From: Meandrina meandrites
Taxonomy: Eukaryota; Cnidaria; Anthozoa; Scleractinia; Meandrinidae
Length of the DNA stretch: 64,000 nt
Direction of reading: 5' to 3'
NCBI GenBank assembly: GCA_963693305.1
Contig: OY855907.1
Location: 35,113,801-35,177,800, forward strand
A model generated the notes under the pieces. The model had not been told where the DNA came from, searched no databases, and saw nothing but the letters and a program-made list of their open reading frames with translations. The position numbers and the translations under genes are program-made. Positions 13,867-25,091 of the stretch are shown piece after piece (position 1 is the stretch's first letter; each line of letters starts with the position of its first letter).

Positions 13867-14223
13867 AGGCCTGGTTTAAACGTCGCATTTTACATGCGCC
13901 GAATACAATTCTAATTCGAGTCGACTCGAATTAAAAAATTCGACATTTAATTGCATTTAATTGCTGAGCAAATATAAAACCTAAAATTATCCGTCGTGGT
14001 TCAGATTGTCCACAGTACGCAAAATCTGGTCATTTCACGTTGTTGTTCCGCAAAGAACGGCTATGAACGGCAATGAAACTGGAACAGTCGAATATTCGAC
14101 TGATCGAAGCTCGTATTTAATTCAAACCTGCCAAATTTAATTGTTTTAAACGTTGCATTTTACATCCACTTAATTCGGCAATTTGATTCGGCGCATGTAA
14201 AATGCGACGTTTAAACCAGGCCT
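13867..14223. mobile_element. MITE with 38-bp terminal inverted repeats
   Basis: The 38 bases from 13867 (aggcctggtttaaacgtcgc...) are repeated inverted at 14186-14223 almost without mismatch. An internal degenerate copy of the same end lies near 14149-14180. The flanks continue the palindrome as TTTTWA, so the exact target duplication is unclear. At about 357 bp with no open frame, it is a non-autonomous DNA element. Confidence 0.85.
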
Positions 14224-15790
14224 AAAAATTCCATTCAATTTCGACTCCCGGAATATTGAACATTACCACTTTCCTTTCTGGAGTCTTCAGAAGCTGCATT
14301 AAGTCGTGATCAAGTCCTTGAATTGTAGTGCCATGCATGTTACAAGGTCCTCTTGGCCGCAGAATAAAAGATACATTTCTCACCGGAACGGTTTTAGCAC
14401 ACTATACTCCATGATTTTTCATTTTAGATCCACTTAAAAATTGACCTGTGTTTCTTCGTTGCATTTTAAAATTAAAAATGGAATTCTCCGTGCTCAGAAA
14501 GGAAAACAAGACCCTGGAAGGTACCTCTTTCAGGCTCTAGGTTTATAAATCGGTTGGTATTTCATGAGTTGGAGTACTGCTATAAAGGGTTGGGAAAACT
14601 GCCCATTTGGTATAAAAAAAAAAGCATTTCAAAATATTTCGAACAATTGATTTATTGAAAATTTTAAGGAGTTATTCAAGTGAAACGTTAAGAGAAGATA
14701 TGTCAGTAGTAACTCTTCTTTAGGTATGTGAAAGGGGGGGGGGGGGGGGGGCATTTTCTATCACAGGTATATGAAAGTGGTACTCTTTCTTATACCTTTA
14801 GAAGGGGTAACTTTTCTGTTAAAAAATGGTTTATGAAAGGGGTAAGGTTCTCGACCTGGCGGTGGAGCGTCCCCGTATACAGGCGAGCCATATCCCTGAA
14901 TTTTTCGGTAATCTCTTGCAGCCTTCAACAAAGCGTTCAGATGACCTGCTAGAAGGAATTTTTAAATTACTCTTTCTTAAGAATATCCCGACACGAACGC
15001 TAGTTGAAACCGCCAGATTATTCAATGATTTTCTCTGGCATTTTCGGATCTTTATTTATTCGTAATAGCTCGGGGTGGATCCGGTGTCTTATTTAACAAC
15101 AAAGTAGCTAACTAGGACATAATAATCTCAATACCAGCTAATTAACTTCATTGTCCTTTTTTTGTTCATCTTCACATTTACTTAATTTATGAAAAGAAGA
15201 ACTGCATTACCTAACTACTTCCCTTGGCTTGTAAAATTTTTATAATTTTAATGTCGTCAACAAAACCATGAGAGGTTTTTAAGATATTAAGTTAAAGCAT
15301 GATCGATTAAAAATTATTTTATACCTATATGGGCCACCGTATAAAGCTTACAAATATAGTGTGTACTTATTTAGCAACACTGTAATTAACTCGAGCAAGA
15401 AAATTAATAAATGGGAGCTCCGCTTTTGGGCCTGCCTAAATCTATATATTAGTTTTAAATAAACTGATAAATGGGTTTGTGAAATCAAGGAGCATTTTAG
15501 GTCGCAACTTTAGGTTATATAAAAAAATGATGTACTTTAGGAATCGAAAGCTTTAAAGAATACGTGATGTGTTAAAAATGCAATTTTCCTGTCGGAAAAA
15601 TACCATATTCATGGAATCTTTAAGGTGATAATTACGATAGCGATTTGTTGACAATTCTGCTTTAGTGTAATGAATTGAGTTCGATTCGCTTATAACACAG
15701 AAGCACCGTTACATTGCACATGCCTGACGTATCTGTATAAGATATCGCCATAAACAGCTGAATCCTAGGCCTGTTCAAAGTCTTTACAGC
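14224..15790. other. Gene-poor region with a G18 tract
   Basis: No supported gene. It contains a poly-G run at 14734-14751, followed by short direct repeats of the type 'tatgaaa-gggg-ta'. A 79-codon ATG frame at 14826-15065 has no recognisable features. Confidence 0.45.
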
Positions 15791-15792
15791 AC

Positions 15793-15798
15793 TTTATT
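15793..15798 (-). terminator. Poly(A) signal AATAAA of the 15.9-kb GPCR
   Basis: The minus strand reads AATAAA about 110 bases beyond the stop codon of the GPCR at 15908-16867. It is the nearest canonical hexamer and a reasonable 3' end for that transcript. Confidence 0.5.
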
Positions 15799-15907
15799 GA
15801 AAAGACGATAAAATAATGTTTTACCACTTTCAACTGTGTTTTTAACGATGCATTCCCAATCAATGACCGACTTCGGAGATTCCAATCTTCTCCGACGCTT
15901 GCTGTTA

Positions 15908-16867
15908 TCACCTTCTTTGCAGCTCATGTGAAGCATGGATTCTCCCATCCTTTTTCAACAACAGAATTCGATAAAATTCTGCCCTAAAGGCCTCATTCGT
16001 ACCAGCATAAATGAAGGGGTTAATTGTACTGGAAAAGAACAGCAAAAACGTGCAAAGAAGCTGAACATTTCTCGGCACCACACTTGACGTAAATCGCTGC
16101 ATCACGGCGATGGCCCAAAATGGAATCCAACATAATCCAAATGCCAGCAACACGACCGCGAGTGACTTGGTAATTTTTATTTCCCTGGCAGTTACTCGAC
16201 CTTCGTTTTCAGCGCTCTGAACTGTTGAAGCCATGTTAAGGTTGTGCTGCTTTATAGTCTTGAATACTTTGTGATAAGAGAAAGTTGCAACACTGAATGG
16301 AAGGACGAGAAACAGCGACACGACAATGCAGTAATGTGCGATTTTGACTGCATCAGTAGGATGAATGATGGTGCACACAGCATACCCAGGAACAAACCCA
16401 TAGTCGGTCCAACCAGCTATTCTGGGAACAGCGACGTACCCGGCAACGAACAACCATATGGCAGCAATGTACATTTTGGAACGGAATGGCGTAAAAATGC
16501 GCAGATATTTGCTTGGCTTGACGATTCGAATATACCTGTTGAAGGCTGCCAGACCCATGGTAGATGGAGAGACGTAAACGGAGAAAAGTGTAAAAAAGGC
16601 ATGAAGATTGCACAGCGCTTCCCCATAAGGCCACTCTCCGGTGATTAAAACACCAACAGCCAACGACATAACGATTGAGGAGTTCAGAAGATCGCTGACT
16701 GCCAAGGCAATCACATAAAGGTTGGTTGAAGTGCGAAGTCTTGGGTTTCTGTAAACAGCCACGCAGACTAAAATATTCCCTACTGAACACAAAATAGCCA
16801 AGACTACAAGGATTACGGGCTCCAGAATGTTAAGGGCAAGAGAGCGTTGTTGCAGTTCATTGTACAT
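15908..16867 (-). CDS. Class A GPCR, melatonin-receptor-like
   Basis: Seven-transmembrane receptor of 319 residues in one exon, starting at ATG 16867. Class A marks are in order: N31 in TM1 (GN), D59 in TM2 (LAVSD), C86 before TM3 paired with C165 in loop 2, NRY at 110-112, CWIP at 246-249 in TM6 and NPFIY at 283-287 in TM7. NRY instead of DRY is typical of melatonin receptors, and the short N-terminus and compact C-tail fit that group. Cnidarian genomes carry many melatonin-like intronless receptors whose ligands are unknown, so the ligand is not inferred. It would act at the plasma membrane through G proteins. A basic third loop (KITK, residues 231-234) precedes TM6. There is no N-glycosylation sequon in the short N-terminus. 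It stands alone, with no adjacent paralogue. Confidence 0.93.
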   Translation of the reverse strand: MYNELQQRSLALNILEPVILVVLAILCSVGNILVCVAVYRNPRLRTSTNLYVIALAVSDLLNSSIVMSLAVGVLITGEWPYGEALCNLHAFFTLFSVYVSPSTMGLAAFNRYIRIVKPSKYLRIFTPFRSKMYIAAIWLFVAGYVAVPRIAGWTDYGFVPGYAVCTIIHPTDAVKIAHYCIVVSLFLVLPFSVATFSYHKVFKTIKQHNLNMASTVQSAENEGRVTAREIKITKSLAVVLLAFGLCWIPFWAIAVMQRFTSSVVPRNVQLLCTFLLFFSSTINPFIYAGTNEAFRAEFYRILLLKKDGRIHASHELQRR

Positions 16868-17933
16868 CGTGAAAGGTGGTCGACGTTTTAGTTGTACTGC
16901 TTTTTATTCGTCCACGCAACGTTGACAGTTCTTTTGAATCTAATAGATGTTTGTTGCTAATTTTAACATAAACGGTCCACCTGCTATCGAGTTTATTGTT
17001 ACCATTAATGGTAATGATAGCTCTATTCTCGTGTATATCAGCTGATGTTAAAATAATGCAATCGGACGAATGACCAATCAGACGGTGGTGATCATTTTAT
17101 TGACATGACATATTGCAATAAAAAAAACTTAACTATTTGTTAGTGCTACTATTCAAAACGCGAGCGACATGACACTTTTTGTTTTAAAAGCAATGAATAT
17201 GTTAAAATAATATTTCGCAAAGTCCAAAAAAAATCTACGTAGGGGGTTTTAATTCTAATTAGAACGTTAAAGGTGACTCTTTTTTTTTAAGAAAAAAAAT
17301 ATACATTTTTCGTCAATCACTAATTTGTGTCACTTCTCTGGTCGGCTTATAGTTTTATCGATTGATAACTACCGTCTTGACACGAGCGAAAAGACAGAGT
17401 AATTAGTATAGTTTAGTTGAGCATACAGTGCACTCTTTAATAATAAATGAATTTACCTGCAATTTGTACGTGAAATATTCGCACGCAAAACTTTATGTAA
17501 CTTCGACTTGGCACAATCTAATAATAATAATAATAATAAAGGTCTTTATTGAGTCAAAAGATAAAAATACATATCTTATGTTACAGGCAATAAAAATTAA
17601 AAACGATTTACAATATTAAAAAGTTCTAAAAGCATATAAAATGTACTACTTAATAAGTTAAAAGTCTCTGACCTTGTTATTCTAAAGCTAAGTTATATCT
17701 AAAAATTAAACGATTAACAAATGTACTTTTAAAACGCTCACTTTTGATTCTTTTGATTCTGATACGAGTTTGAAGATTAAAAGACGAATTAAACACGCCT
17801 CGTCTAATTGTTTCAACAAGCTGCCCAGTATTAGGCTTTGCCGGGACTGCCCCGTTTTATTCCAACCGCTCGCGTGCGATAGTCATTTTTGGCTAACGAA
17901 TTTAATGATAGCAAAACAAATAATAATATATTA
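16868..17933. other. Intergenic DNA upstream of the GPCR
   Basis: No gene is seen. The stretch presumably holds the promoter of the minus-strand GPCR in its first few hundred bases, but I could not identify a core element. The later part is AT-rich with short ATA repeats. Confidence 0.45.

Positions 17934-18009
<76 letters not shown>
17934..18009. repeat. (AAT)n microsatellite
   Basis: About 25 perfect AAT units. The poly-Asn open frame across it is an artefact of the repeat. Confidence 0.95.
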
Positions 18010-18010
<1 letters not shown>

Positions 18011-18115
18011 GCTAAAAATAATAGTAACAATAACAGTAATAATAATAATAATAATGATAATTTCACGTACACTGTATGCTCAATTATTGTTATTATTATT
18101 TTTTTTTTGAATTAA

Positions 18116-18145
18116 AATTATTATTATTATTATTATTATTATTAT
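18116..18145. repeat. (ATT)n microsatellite
   Basis: About ten ATT units, the reverse complement of the nearby AAT array. The two could pair as a hairpin. Confidence 0.9.
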
Positions 18146-18252
18146 CATTACAATTAGGAAAACAAAATTTGTATATGTATATTTTTAACCACATACACCT
18201 AAGATTCAAGTTTGTATGAAAAATGCTCAATAAAGTTTTGTATATTATCTTT

Positions 18253-18360
<108 letters not shown>

Positions 18361-18544
18361 TAATTATATCTCTGTGAAAAGCAGGATACGAAAATACCGT
18401 TTTAAGTAGACGATTATTAGAGGAAGGGAGGGGAGGAGGGTGGAGAGAGAGAGAGAGAAATACTCAGGCTTATAGTCCCTTCAAAGTCACCACAAGCTTA
18501 CAAAGCAGACTTTAGATCTCAGTCATAACGTTGTAATTTAAAAG

Positions 18545-19855
18545 TAAATAGTATTAACGGGCCTTGATAGCACAAGTGTTGTAAATATTTTTAAAAACAC
18601 AACAACGCTTTTTAGTTTTTGGAACATGTTTCGATGTTTCAAACATCATCATCAGCCATAATGAATATATAAGGTTTACAGAATGATCGTTATTATATAT
18701 GTAACAGCCTATACAATGAGCCTTTATAAATTCAAATTAACGTAAAATGCAAACTTATTTAAACTAACCAATAAAAATAGAAAAGAACAATAGTGACATA
18801 ACCACTAAGCTGAAATTGATACATTAAAAGTGTAACGATAAATTGACATGCTCAACTTATTTGTTGAGTTCTGGATTTAACCGTTCAATATGAAAACTCT
18901 CCTTGATTTTAAGTTGTGAGAAAGTCTTAGCAGAATCAATAATCTCTCATAGACAGAGCCTACAAAATTAACAACACTACTCAGGGCTTTCAAAATGACA
19001 TCAAAAACCTTTCTGTTATTTTGAAACGTAATCTGTTTCCTAAATGGCTCATTGACAAGTCAGTTAGAGGTTATCTTAGAAAGGTCAAAACCACAGAACA
19101 GGATGTGGATACTTCAACATCTGACAAATCCAACTGCCATTTTTACAAACTACCATATATTGGTTTTTATTCTACCTACACAGGGAAGAAAATTTCATCT
19201 ATTATTAATAGGTATTGCAAAGATTTTAATGTAAAAGTCATATTCTCTCCATTCAAACTTAGTAGTATGTTTAGTCCTAAGGATTTTATTCCCGAGTCTC
19301 TAAAATCACGTGTTGTGTATCAGTTTACGTGTGCGAGCTGTGGAGCTCGTTATATTGGTGAAACCAATAGGCATTTTCACACAAGTGTTAATGAACATCT
19401 TTTCCGGGACAAAAATTCCCATGTTTTTAAACATCTTAATTGTTCTAGGCATTGTCGAGATAGTTGTGATGCCTCTAGTTTTAAGATTATTGATTCTGCT
19501 AAGACTTTCTCACAACTTAAAATCAAGGAGAGTTTTCATATTGAACGGTTAAATCCAGAACTCAACAAACAAGTTGAGCATGTCAATTTATCGTTACACT
19601 TTTAATGTATCAATTTCAGCTTAGTGGTTATGTCACTATTGTTCTTTTCTATTTTTATTGGTTAGTTTAAATAAGTTTGCATTTTACGTTAATTTGAATT
19701 TATAAAGGCTCATTGTATAGGCTGTTACATATATAATAACGATCATTCTGTAAACCTTATATATTCATTATGGCTGATGATGATGTTTGAAACATCGAAA
19801 CATGTTCCAAAAACTAAAAAGCGTTGTTGTGTTTTTAAAAATAAATAGTATTAAC
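18545..19855 (+). mobile_element. Penelope-like element, 5'-truncated, inverted 3' end
   Basis: The 3' half of a Penelope-like element (GIY-YIG type) sits between a left arm (18585-18945) and a right arm (19484-19843) that are nearly perfect inverted copies of about 360 bp. The right arm contains the element's own 3' coding end and 3' UTR, so the left arm is an inverted duplicate of its 3' end. The 14-base direct repeat taaatagtattaac at 18545-18558 and 19842-19855 looks like a target-site duplication, although 26 extra bases separate the left copy from the arm. Inverted, truncated copies are a known outcome of Penelope retrotransposition. Confidence 0.85.
18946..19605 (+). pseudogene. Penelope RT C-terminus plus GIY-YIG endonuclease
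   Basis: From the arm boundary an open frame of about 219 codons runs to a TAA at 19603-19605. The first ~45 codons (LIDRAYKINNTTQGF...) resemble the end of a Penelope reverse transcriptase. The rest holds a GIY-YIG nuclease: YQFTCASCGARYIGET, followed by an EH pair and a Cys/His-rich segment, matching the YxxxCxxC...YIGET signature. The reverse-transcriptase core is absent, so the copy cannot be autonomous. The nuclease frame is intact, so the insertion may be fairly young. There is no start codon at the 5' end because the gene is truncated. Confidence 0.85.
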
Positions 19856-19858
19856 CTC

Positions 19859-19997
19859 TTACTAACCGAGCGCGAGGGCCGTACTGGGGAGTACTGGTCC
19901 GAGGTCGTGACAGTACGAACCGAGTGCAGCGAGGTCTGCACAAAAACGACCGAGTGCCAATATTCCCCAGCACGGCTCGAGCAAGCTAGGTCAGTAA
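19859..19997. mobile_element. MITE-like element with inverted ends
   Basis: The left end TTACTAACCGAGCGCGAGG is mirrored at the right end by the reverse complement of TTACTGACCTAGCTTGCTCG. Both are followed inward by a CCGT(A/G)CTGGGGA motif. It is GC-richer than its surroundings and lies immediately 3' of the Penelope copy. No coding capacity. Confidence 0.65.
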
Positions 19998-20486
19998 GTA
20001 GTTTATTATATGGCACTCGTTTTAGCAGCAAATTTGAATTTGCTGGCTTTCAAAAAAACAAAAATACATGGCCTATGACCGTTTCCACGGAAACGGTCCG
20101 TATGGCAAAATCCCGACAAAGTAAGAACCAATCACAACGCTCGGATTTCTCTCAAGACTCCCTTGCCATATAATAATATAGTATCTAGTACACTGTGCTG
20201 GAAGGCTCGGGCCTATCGATACACGTCGCGCGAGTTACAAATGCCCACGGAAACCACTCGCGCTAATATTTTAATGTTCGTTCTAGATTCGTGTTTTGCA
20301 GTCTTAGCCTACAGTACCTCAGGTAGGTTCAAGCTCGATATACGAGTAGCTCCATGTAGGATTTGTATGGGGAAAGAAATAAACGGCACGCAATGCATGC
20401 AGAAGCGATGACGTTTCACAAGGGGTCTTTAAGACTTTTCAGGAAATTTGACAGAAAATTTCAAGAAAGTTAATAAAAATAGCTGA

Positions 20487-21096
20487 CAACTTCTGTGTTG
20501 AATGATTGTTCGACAAAAGTTGCGTTATGTTGCAGGGAGATATCTGATACTGACGACATATTATACAAGGTCAAACGCTGTCTTGAAATTGTTGAGCCCT
20601 TTTGTTTTAAAAAAAATTAAAGATTTCTGTTTACTAAATCTTATAAAACACATCAAATATAATTAGTCTCTTTCACTTATACTTAGAATTAGTCCTTTCT
20701 AACTACCCGGGAGTATTTTGCTTTAAGTTCTATGCAGTGCTTTCTTGTTGAGTTAAACATGATTTCTTTTCTACTGACGTTTATTCCTGAACAACTTCTG
20801 TGTTGAATGACTGTTTGACAAAAGCTGTGTTATCTTGTAGCGCGACATCCGATACTGACGACATACGATACAAGGTCAAACGCTGTCTTGAAAATGTTTA
20901 GCCCTTTTCTTTTAAAAAAATGTAAAGATTTCTGTTTACTAAATCTAAAAAAACACATCAAATATAATTTATGTCTTTCGTTTATACATAGAATCAGTCC
21001 TTTCTAACTGCCCGGGAGTATTTTGCTTTGAGTTCTACGCCGTGATTTCTTGTTGAGTTTTACTTGAATTCTTTTCTACTGACGTTTATCCCTGAA
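20487..21096. repeat. Tandem duplication of a 305-bp unit
   Basis: Unit 1 is 20487-20791 and unit 2 is 20792-21096, both starting caacttctgtgttgaatga and ending gacgtttat(t/c)cctga. The copies abut exactly and differ at a modest number of sites. No open frame is conserved between them, so it is a non-coding duplication. Confidence 0.9.
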
Positions 21097-21342
21097 GTTA
21101 GTTCCAAATTCTATTCGGTTCTAGAAAGATCGGTCGATTGCAACAGGCAACAGATCCCGTCCGTCCACTCGCACGACGACAAGAACAAGAACACAAACCA
21201 TGCACCTAGTTCCCAATGCTCTTCGGTTCAATTCAGGGAGTAATCGCGCTCACACCGTAACACCAAAAATTCCATAAATTCCATCGCTTTTTCGCTTTAC
21301 AGCATTAACCGATGACGTCATTATATGACGTCATCGCTTAAA

Positions 21343-21614
21343 AAGCCGAAAAGAACGACAAATTAAACATTGAATTACAATAAAGACTGCCCACCTGAAC
21401 GTGCGTTGCTTTCTTTGTGTGCCGTGATCATTTTTAACCGATTCGGAACGATTTAGAGCAGTTTTAGTTCCAACAGTTTCTTCTCTAACTAAACCTGCTC
21501 TAAATCGCTCCAAATCGGTTAAAAACCCATACAGCACACAAAGAAAGCAACGCAGGAGTTCAGGTGAGCAGTCTTTATTGTAATTCAACGGTTAATTTTT
21601 CGTCCTTTTCGGCC
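21343..21614. mobile_element. Fold-back element, arms ~110 bp
   Basis: The arms run inward from 21343 and 21614: GCCGAAAAG-ACGA-AAATTAA... with matching ...AATTACAATAAAGACTGC, TGCGTTGCTTTCTTTGTGTG and TTTAACCGATT. The central loop is about 40-50 bases. Imperfect pairing shows some age. No transposase. Confidence 0.8.
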
Positions 21615-23873
21615 TTATTTCTTTTCTCATACAAATCCTTACAAATATGCAAAATCGCTCGTATTGCGTAACAATGCAAAGGCCAACATAAGATAGAGCT
21701 ACTCATATTTATCGAACCTGGGCTACCTGTGACTGTACTTGAGTGCCGCCCGAGTAAAAATACGAAAACTGTGGGTCAGAATTTTGTGTGGAATAAAATT
21801 TTTAGATGTAGTATGTAAATTTCATGAAAAAGCAAAAAAGAAAGAAAAAAAGAAGGCTGGCCTTTGTGTGTGGGTGTTTTTTTTTTTAACTCAGACAAAA
21901 CAGATGATTTTCGACGCTTTATATCTGAACATGCGCAGTAGTTTCGCCTTAGTTCACAGCAGGTGCAAAAATTATCTAAATTAATTTTGCATTTAAAAAT
22001 GAATGTTGTTCCTTCAACTATTTACGTTGTTTTAATCAGTGGGAATATGATGTAAAGAAATATACTCCACTGAGCTTAACCTAAACCAATGTTATTGCCT
22101 CCGTTCATTCTATTTCAAATCTTTGAAGATTACGGACGATAACGCAAAATGAAGACAATTAGAATAAATTTAAACATAATATGCATATGTTATTTTATTG
22201 TAAGTTGAGTTGACTGGACATCTGTTATTATTAATTCAGTTCCACGATGTTCCAAACATGACATCTCCTTGACGAATACTTTACATGCTCGTAGCCAGAC
22301 TTTTCTGATAACCGTGACAATTGCGAAGCGCCGAAGCCGTAGGGGTGAAAGTCTAGAAGCTGATATCAGAAAAAGAGACACTTCTTCATATCTTTAAAAC
22401 ATGAAAAAAAAAAAAAAAAACTTCAAGATTTTGACCGAGGCAACTGACTCAATTTGCTTGTTACTAGCTAGGGCCCTCCTTCCTTTTATGATGGCTCTCA
22501 GATTTTGGTTTTACATCGAGACAATATCCCTCAGGTGATGAATTTCTGTTTTCTCACCATCTGACGTCTCGACTATGTATTGATATGGTCAGGAGAAATT
22601 ATGTTTTGATCTCTCTTGAGAATGAAACGATGACATATCTGGTTGATTAGCTTTTATTTCGCTTCCGAAACCAAGATTAATGGAAACACCTATTCGGTTC
22701 AAAGTGGGGGATGTTGACTAAACTATTTTTGTTTAACTTCAACCAAATATAAAATTTGTTTTGTTTGTAAATTGTGGGATTAACGTTTGCAGTTTTCATT
22801 TGATTTGATCTTCATCATCGAAATACGTTAAAAAAAATAATTTAACATATATGCAGCTTCAAAGAAGCGTAACAGTTCAAATTGCAAGCCGAGTAAAACA
22901 ACACGTTTTTAAATTTCCTGGTTCTAGAAAGTGATTTCACAGAAAAAAATATAAATGTCAGTCACACTCTGGCAGTATCCATACAAGCTACACTGACATA
23001 TCATACAACAAAATAACTTAATTGCTTTGATTATTTTTTGTCTTGGTCGCCGTTAATTATATATTGATGCTAATTTTTCGAGACGATGTTTACGCAAGTT
23101 GACCAGGCTTTTCCTCAGCAATTAGCACCGGTGTGTTATGTAGGATAAACATTGGCTATAAAAATTTTCGATTATCTCGTCCAATTTATTTCGTTATCGT
23201 TAACCATCGACTTGATATGAAAAATGCGTTTGTCCGCATGATCTAGAAAGGTAAAAAAAGCGCACATTTCCTGATATGTGTGTTTATGATACGATTTTTA
23301 ACCGCATCAATGCTGTGTGAAACTTGCAAAATAACGTCTTTGAAAACCATATGTCAATGGTCGAGCAATTGTTAAATTTGTGACCAATCGCGAAAACCAA
23401 CTTACAACTAGTAAGGAAATTCAAAAAGGTCAACTCTAATGGATAAAAAGATCATTTTCTTAAGTCGAAAAAACTAAAATGAAAAGCTAAAAAAGGAGTT
23501 CACAAACTTACGTGCACTACATAATAAATCAGATTCACATTTAGTCTGGTATACGAGAAAATGAATTATAATTCGGCAAGGATATGCAAACTTAAAATTA
23601 AACCTTTTGTTTGCTTTAAGAGCATTTTAAGTTCAGTACTTATCGTGTTTTCCAACAGATACTTATCGCCGCCGAAACACGATTACCAGGAAACTAAGTT
23701 CTCATGATATTGCACGGAAGGAAATAAATTTCATATCTGCCCTCAGAAGCCCCAGAGGCCCGGGAAATTGTAATACACAAACAAGCGATAAATTCGTCGT
23801 GTTAATAAATAGTTGATTTTAATTATCGGTAATTAAACTTAACTTACAGTTTCTAATTTGATCGCTGTATTAG
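21615..23873. other. Gene-poor region downstream of the orphan GPCR
   Basis: No supported gene. Poly-A or A-rich tracts occur near 22405 and 21830-21850. Confidence 0.45.
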
Positions 23874-24827
23874 CTAATGGCAGCTACAACTCTTAATCGC
23901 GTTACAAGCATCGTTTATAACTTTGCGAACTGCGGCTCGCTTTTCTCTGTGTCGTGCAAAGTACACAGTAAAATTAAATACAGCGTTCAGCATCATTATG
24001 GTTTCAATGAAACGCCAGAGTATGGCGTGAAGTTCGGCGTTTATAACGGTTGATTTATTAGCAAAGAAATACCCCAGAGCAGGGACATAACACACCGCGA
24101 ATATTGCAACAATCCCGCCGACAGTTTTAGTTATTTTTCTCTCCTGGGCCTTTCTTCGTTCTTCTTCTGGGTTGTCCGGTCCAACAGCGACACTTCCGAG
24201 GCGACGAATCCGAAGAGAAATTCGCACACCAGTAAAACAAACGATTGCAATGCTGAAAACTATTGACGCGATTACCAGAGCGGTATAATCGATGACTCCA
24301 GTGAAGACGCAGATGCTTAAAAACAAACGAAAGAGGGCGTACGAGCAGAAGGCGATCACGATGCGCTTTTTGGTGACTAACTGGCAATATTTTGCGCCGT
24401 GAAGAATTGCTATGTAGCGATCGATGCAGATGACGGCAATGTTTTGGAGAGTACTGTCGGCGACCAGAGTGAGTATGCCGGTGACGATATGTTCTAAAGA
24501 GCACGTCTTCGAAGGACTAGCCAGGAAGAAGATCGCATCTGATATCAACAACGGCTGCATAACGACGCCATTGAAGAGGCCCACAGAAGCCAAACTGAGC
24601 AGGCACATGTTAAGCGGCGTCTGAAGTGAAGGCGTCTTGGTGTACGCTGCAATCCACAGAGCGTTTCCCATTACAGAGACTACGGAGAGGGCGCAGTTTA
24701 GGATTACATCAAGAACCAGAAGGGGAAGGTACAGATCGCTCGGATCAGAACTCGATGTCTTCCCAGGGTGCAATGGCCAGGAACAGTGATCTTCACTGAT
24801 GTTCGAAAAGTTTGCGACTGTCATCAT
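23874..24827 (-). CDS. Divergent class A GPCR, orphan
   Basis: Seven-transmembrane receptor of 317 residues from ATG 24827 (a second ATG follows directly at 24824). The open frame extends 88 codons upstream but has no ATG there, so that part is treated as 5' UTR. N-glycosylation sequons (NFS, NIS) stand at the N-terminus. Numbered from the chosen start, GN is near 54-55, DRY near 136-138 and a basic loop with RKITKT leads into TM6. Departures from the family are clear: the TM2 aspartate (usual LAxxD) is replaced in LASVG, TM6 reads [12 protein letters not shown] without the CWxP tryptophan, and TM7 has NFTVY instead of NPxxY. The C-terminus ends in closely spaced cysteines ([10 protein letters not shown]) that could be palmitoylated. 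The TM3/loop region resembles the MECA (adenosine/melanocortin-like) branch, but this placement is weak. Losing the sodium-site Asp and NPxxY suggests unusual activation. Confidence 0.85.
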   Translation of the reverse strand: MMTVANFSNISEDHCSWPLHPGKTSSSDPSDLYLPLLVLDVILNCALSVVSVMGNALWIAAYTKTPSLQTPLNMCLLSLASVGLFNGVVMQPLLISDAIFFLASPSKTCSLEHIVTGILTLVADSTLQNIAVICIDRYIAILHGAKYCQLVTKKRIVIAFCSYALFRLFLSICVFTGVIDYTALVIASIVFSIAIVCFTGVRISLRIRRLGSVAVGPDNPEEERRKAQERKITKTVGGIVAIFAVCYVPALGYFFANKSTVINAELHAILWRFIETIMMLNAVFNFTVYFARHREKRAAVRKVINDACNAIKSCSCH

Positions 24828-25091
24828 TGATGCAGAATTTATTCTTGATTTTGCGTTCGAACAGGACAGGCTGCTAAAGCTTCCGTGAATTTGTTTTACC
24901 CTGGCCAAATTTGCTTTAAAGTCTGTTTCTTTTCCTTTGGATGGGCGAAATCTTAATGTTTGGAAATCTACGTCTTGTTTGTCGAAAATGTTGGTTGCTA
25001 AGTCACTGAGCTCCTTCTCCGCTGTGTCTTGGAAACATAATTCTAAAGAATGAGGAAAAGAGAAAAGAGGCCGTTCGTTTTTGACAACCAA

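Noticed and set aside
14826..15065. 79-codon ATG frame
   Set aside because: No domain, and it lies next to G-run repeats. An overlapping antisense frame is equally open.
16244..16790. 134-, 145- and 69-codon frames overlapping the 15.9-kb GPCR
   Set aside because: They are shadow frames of the receptor gene on other frames or strands.
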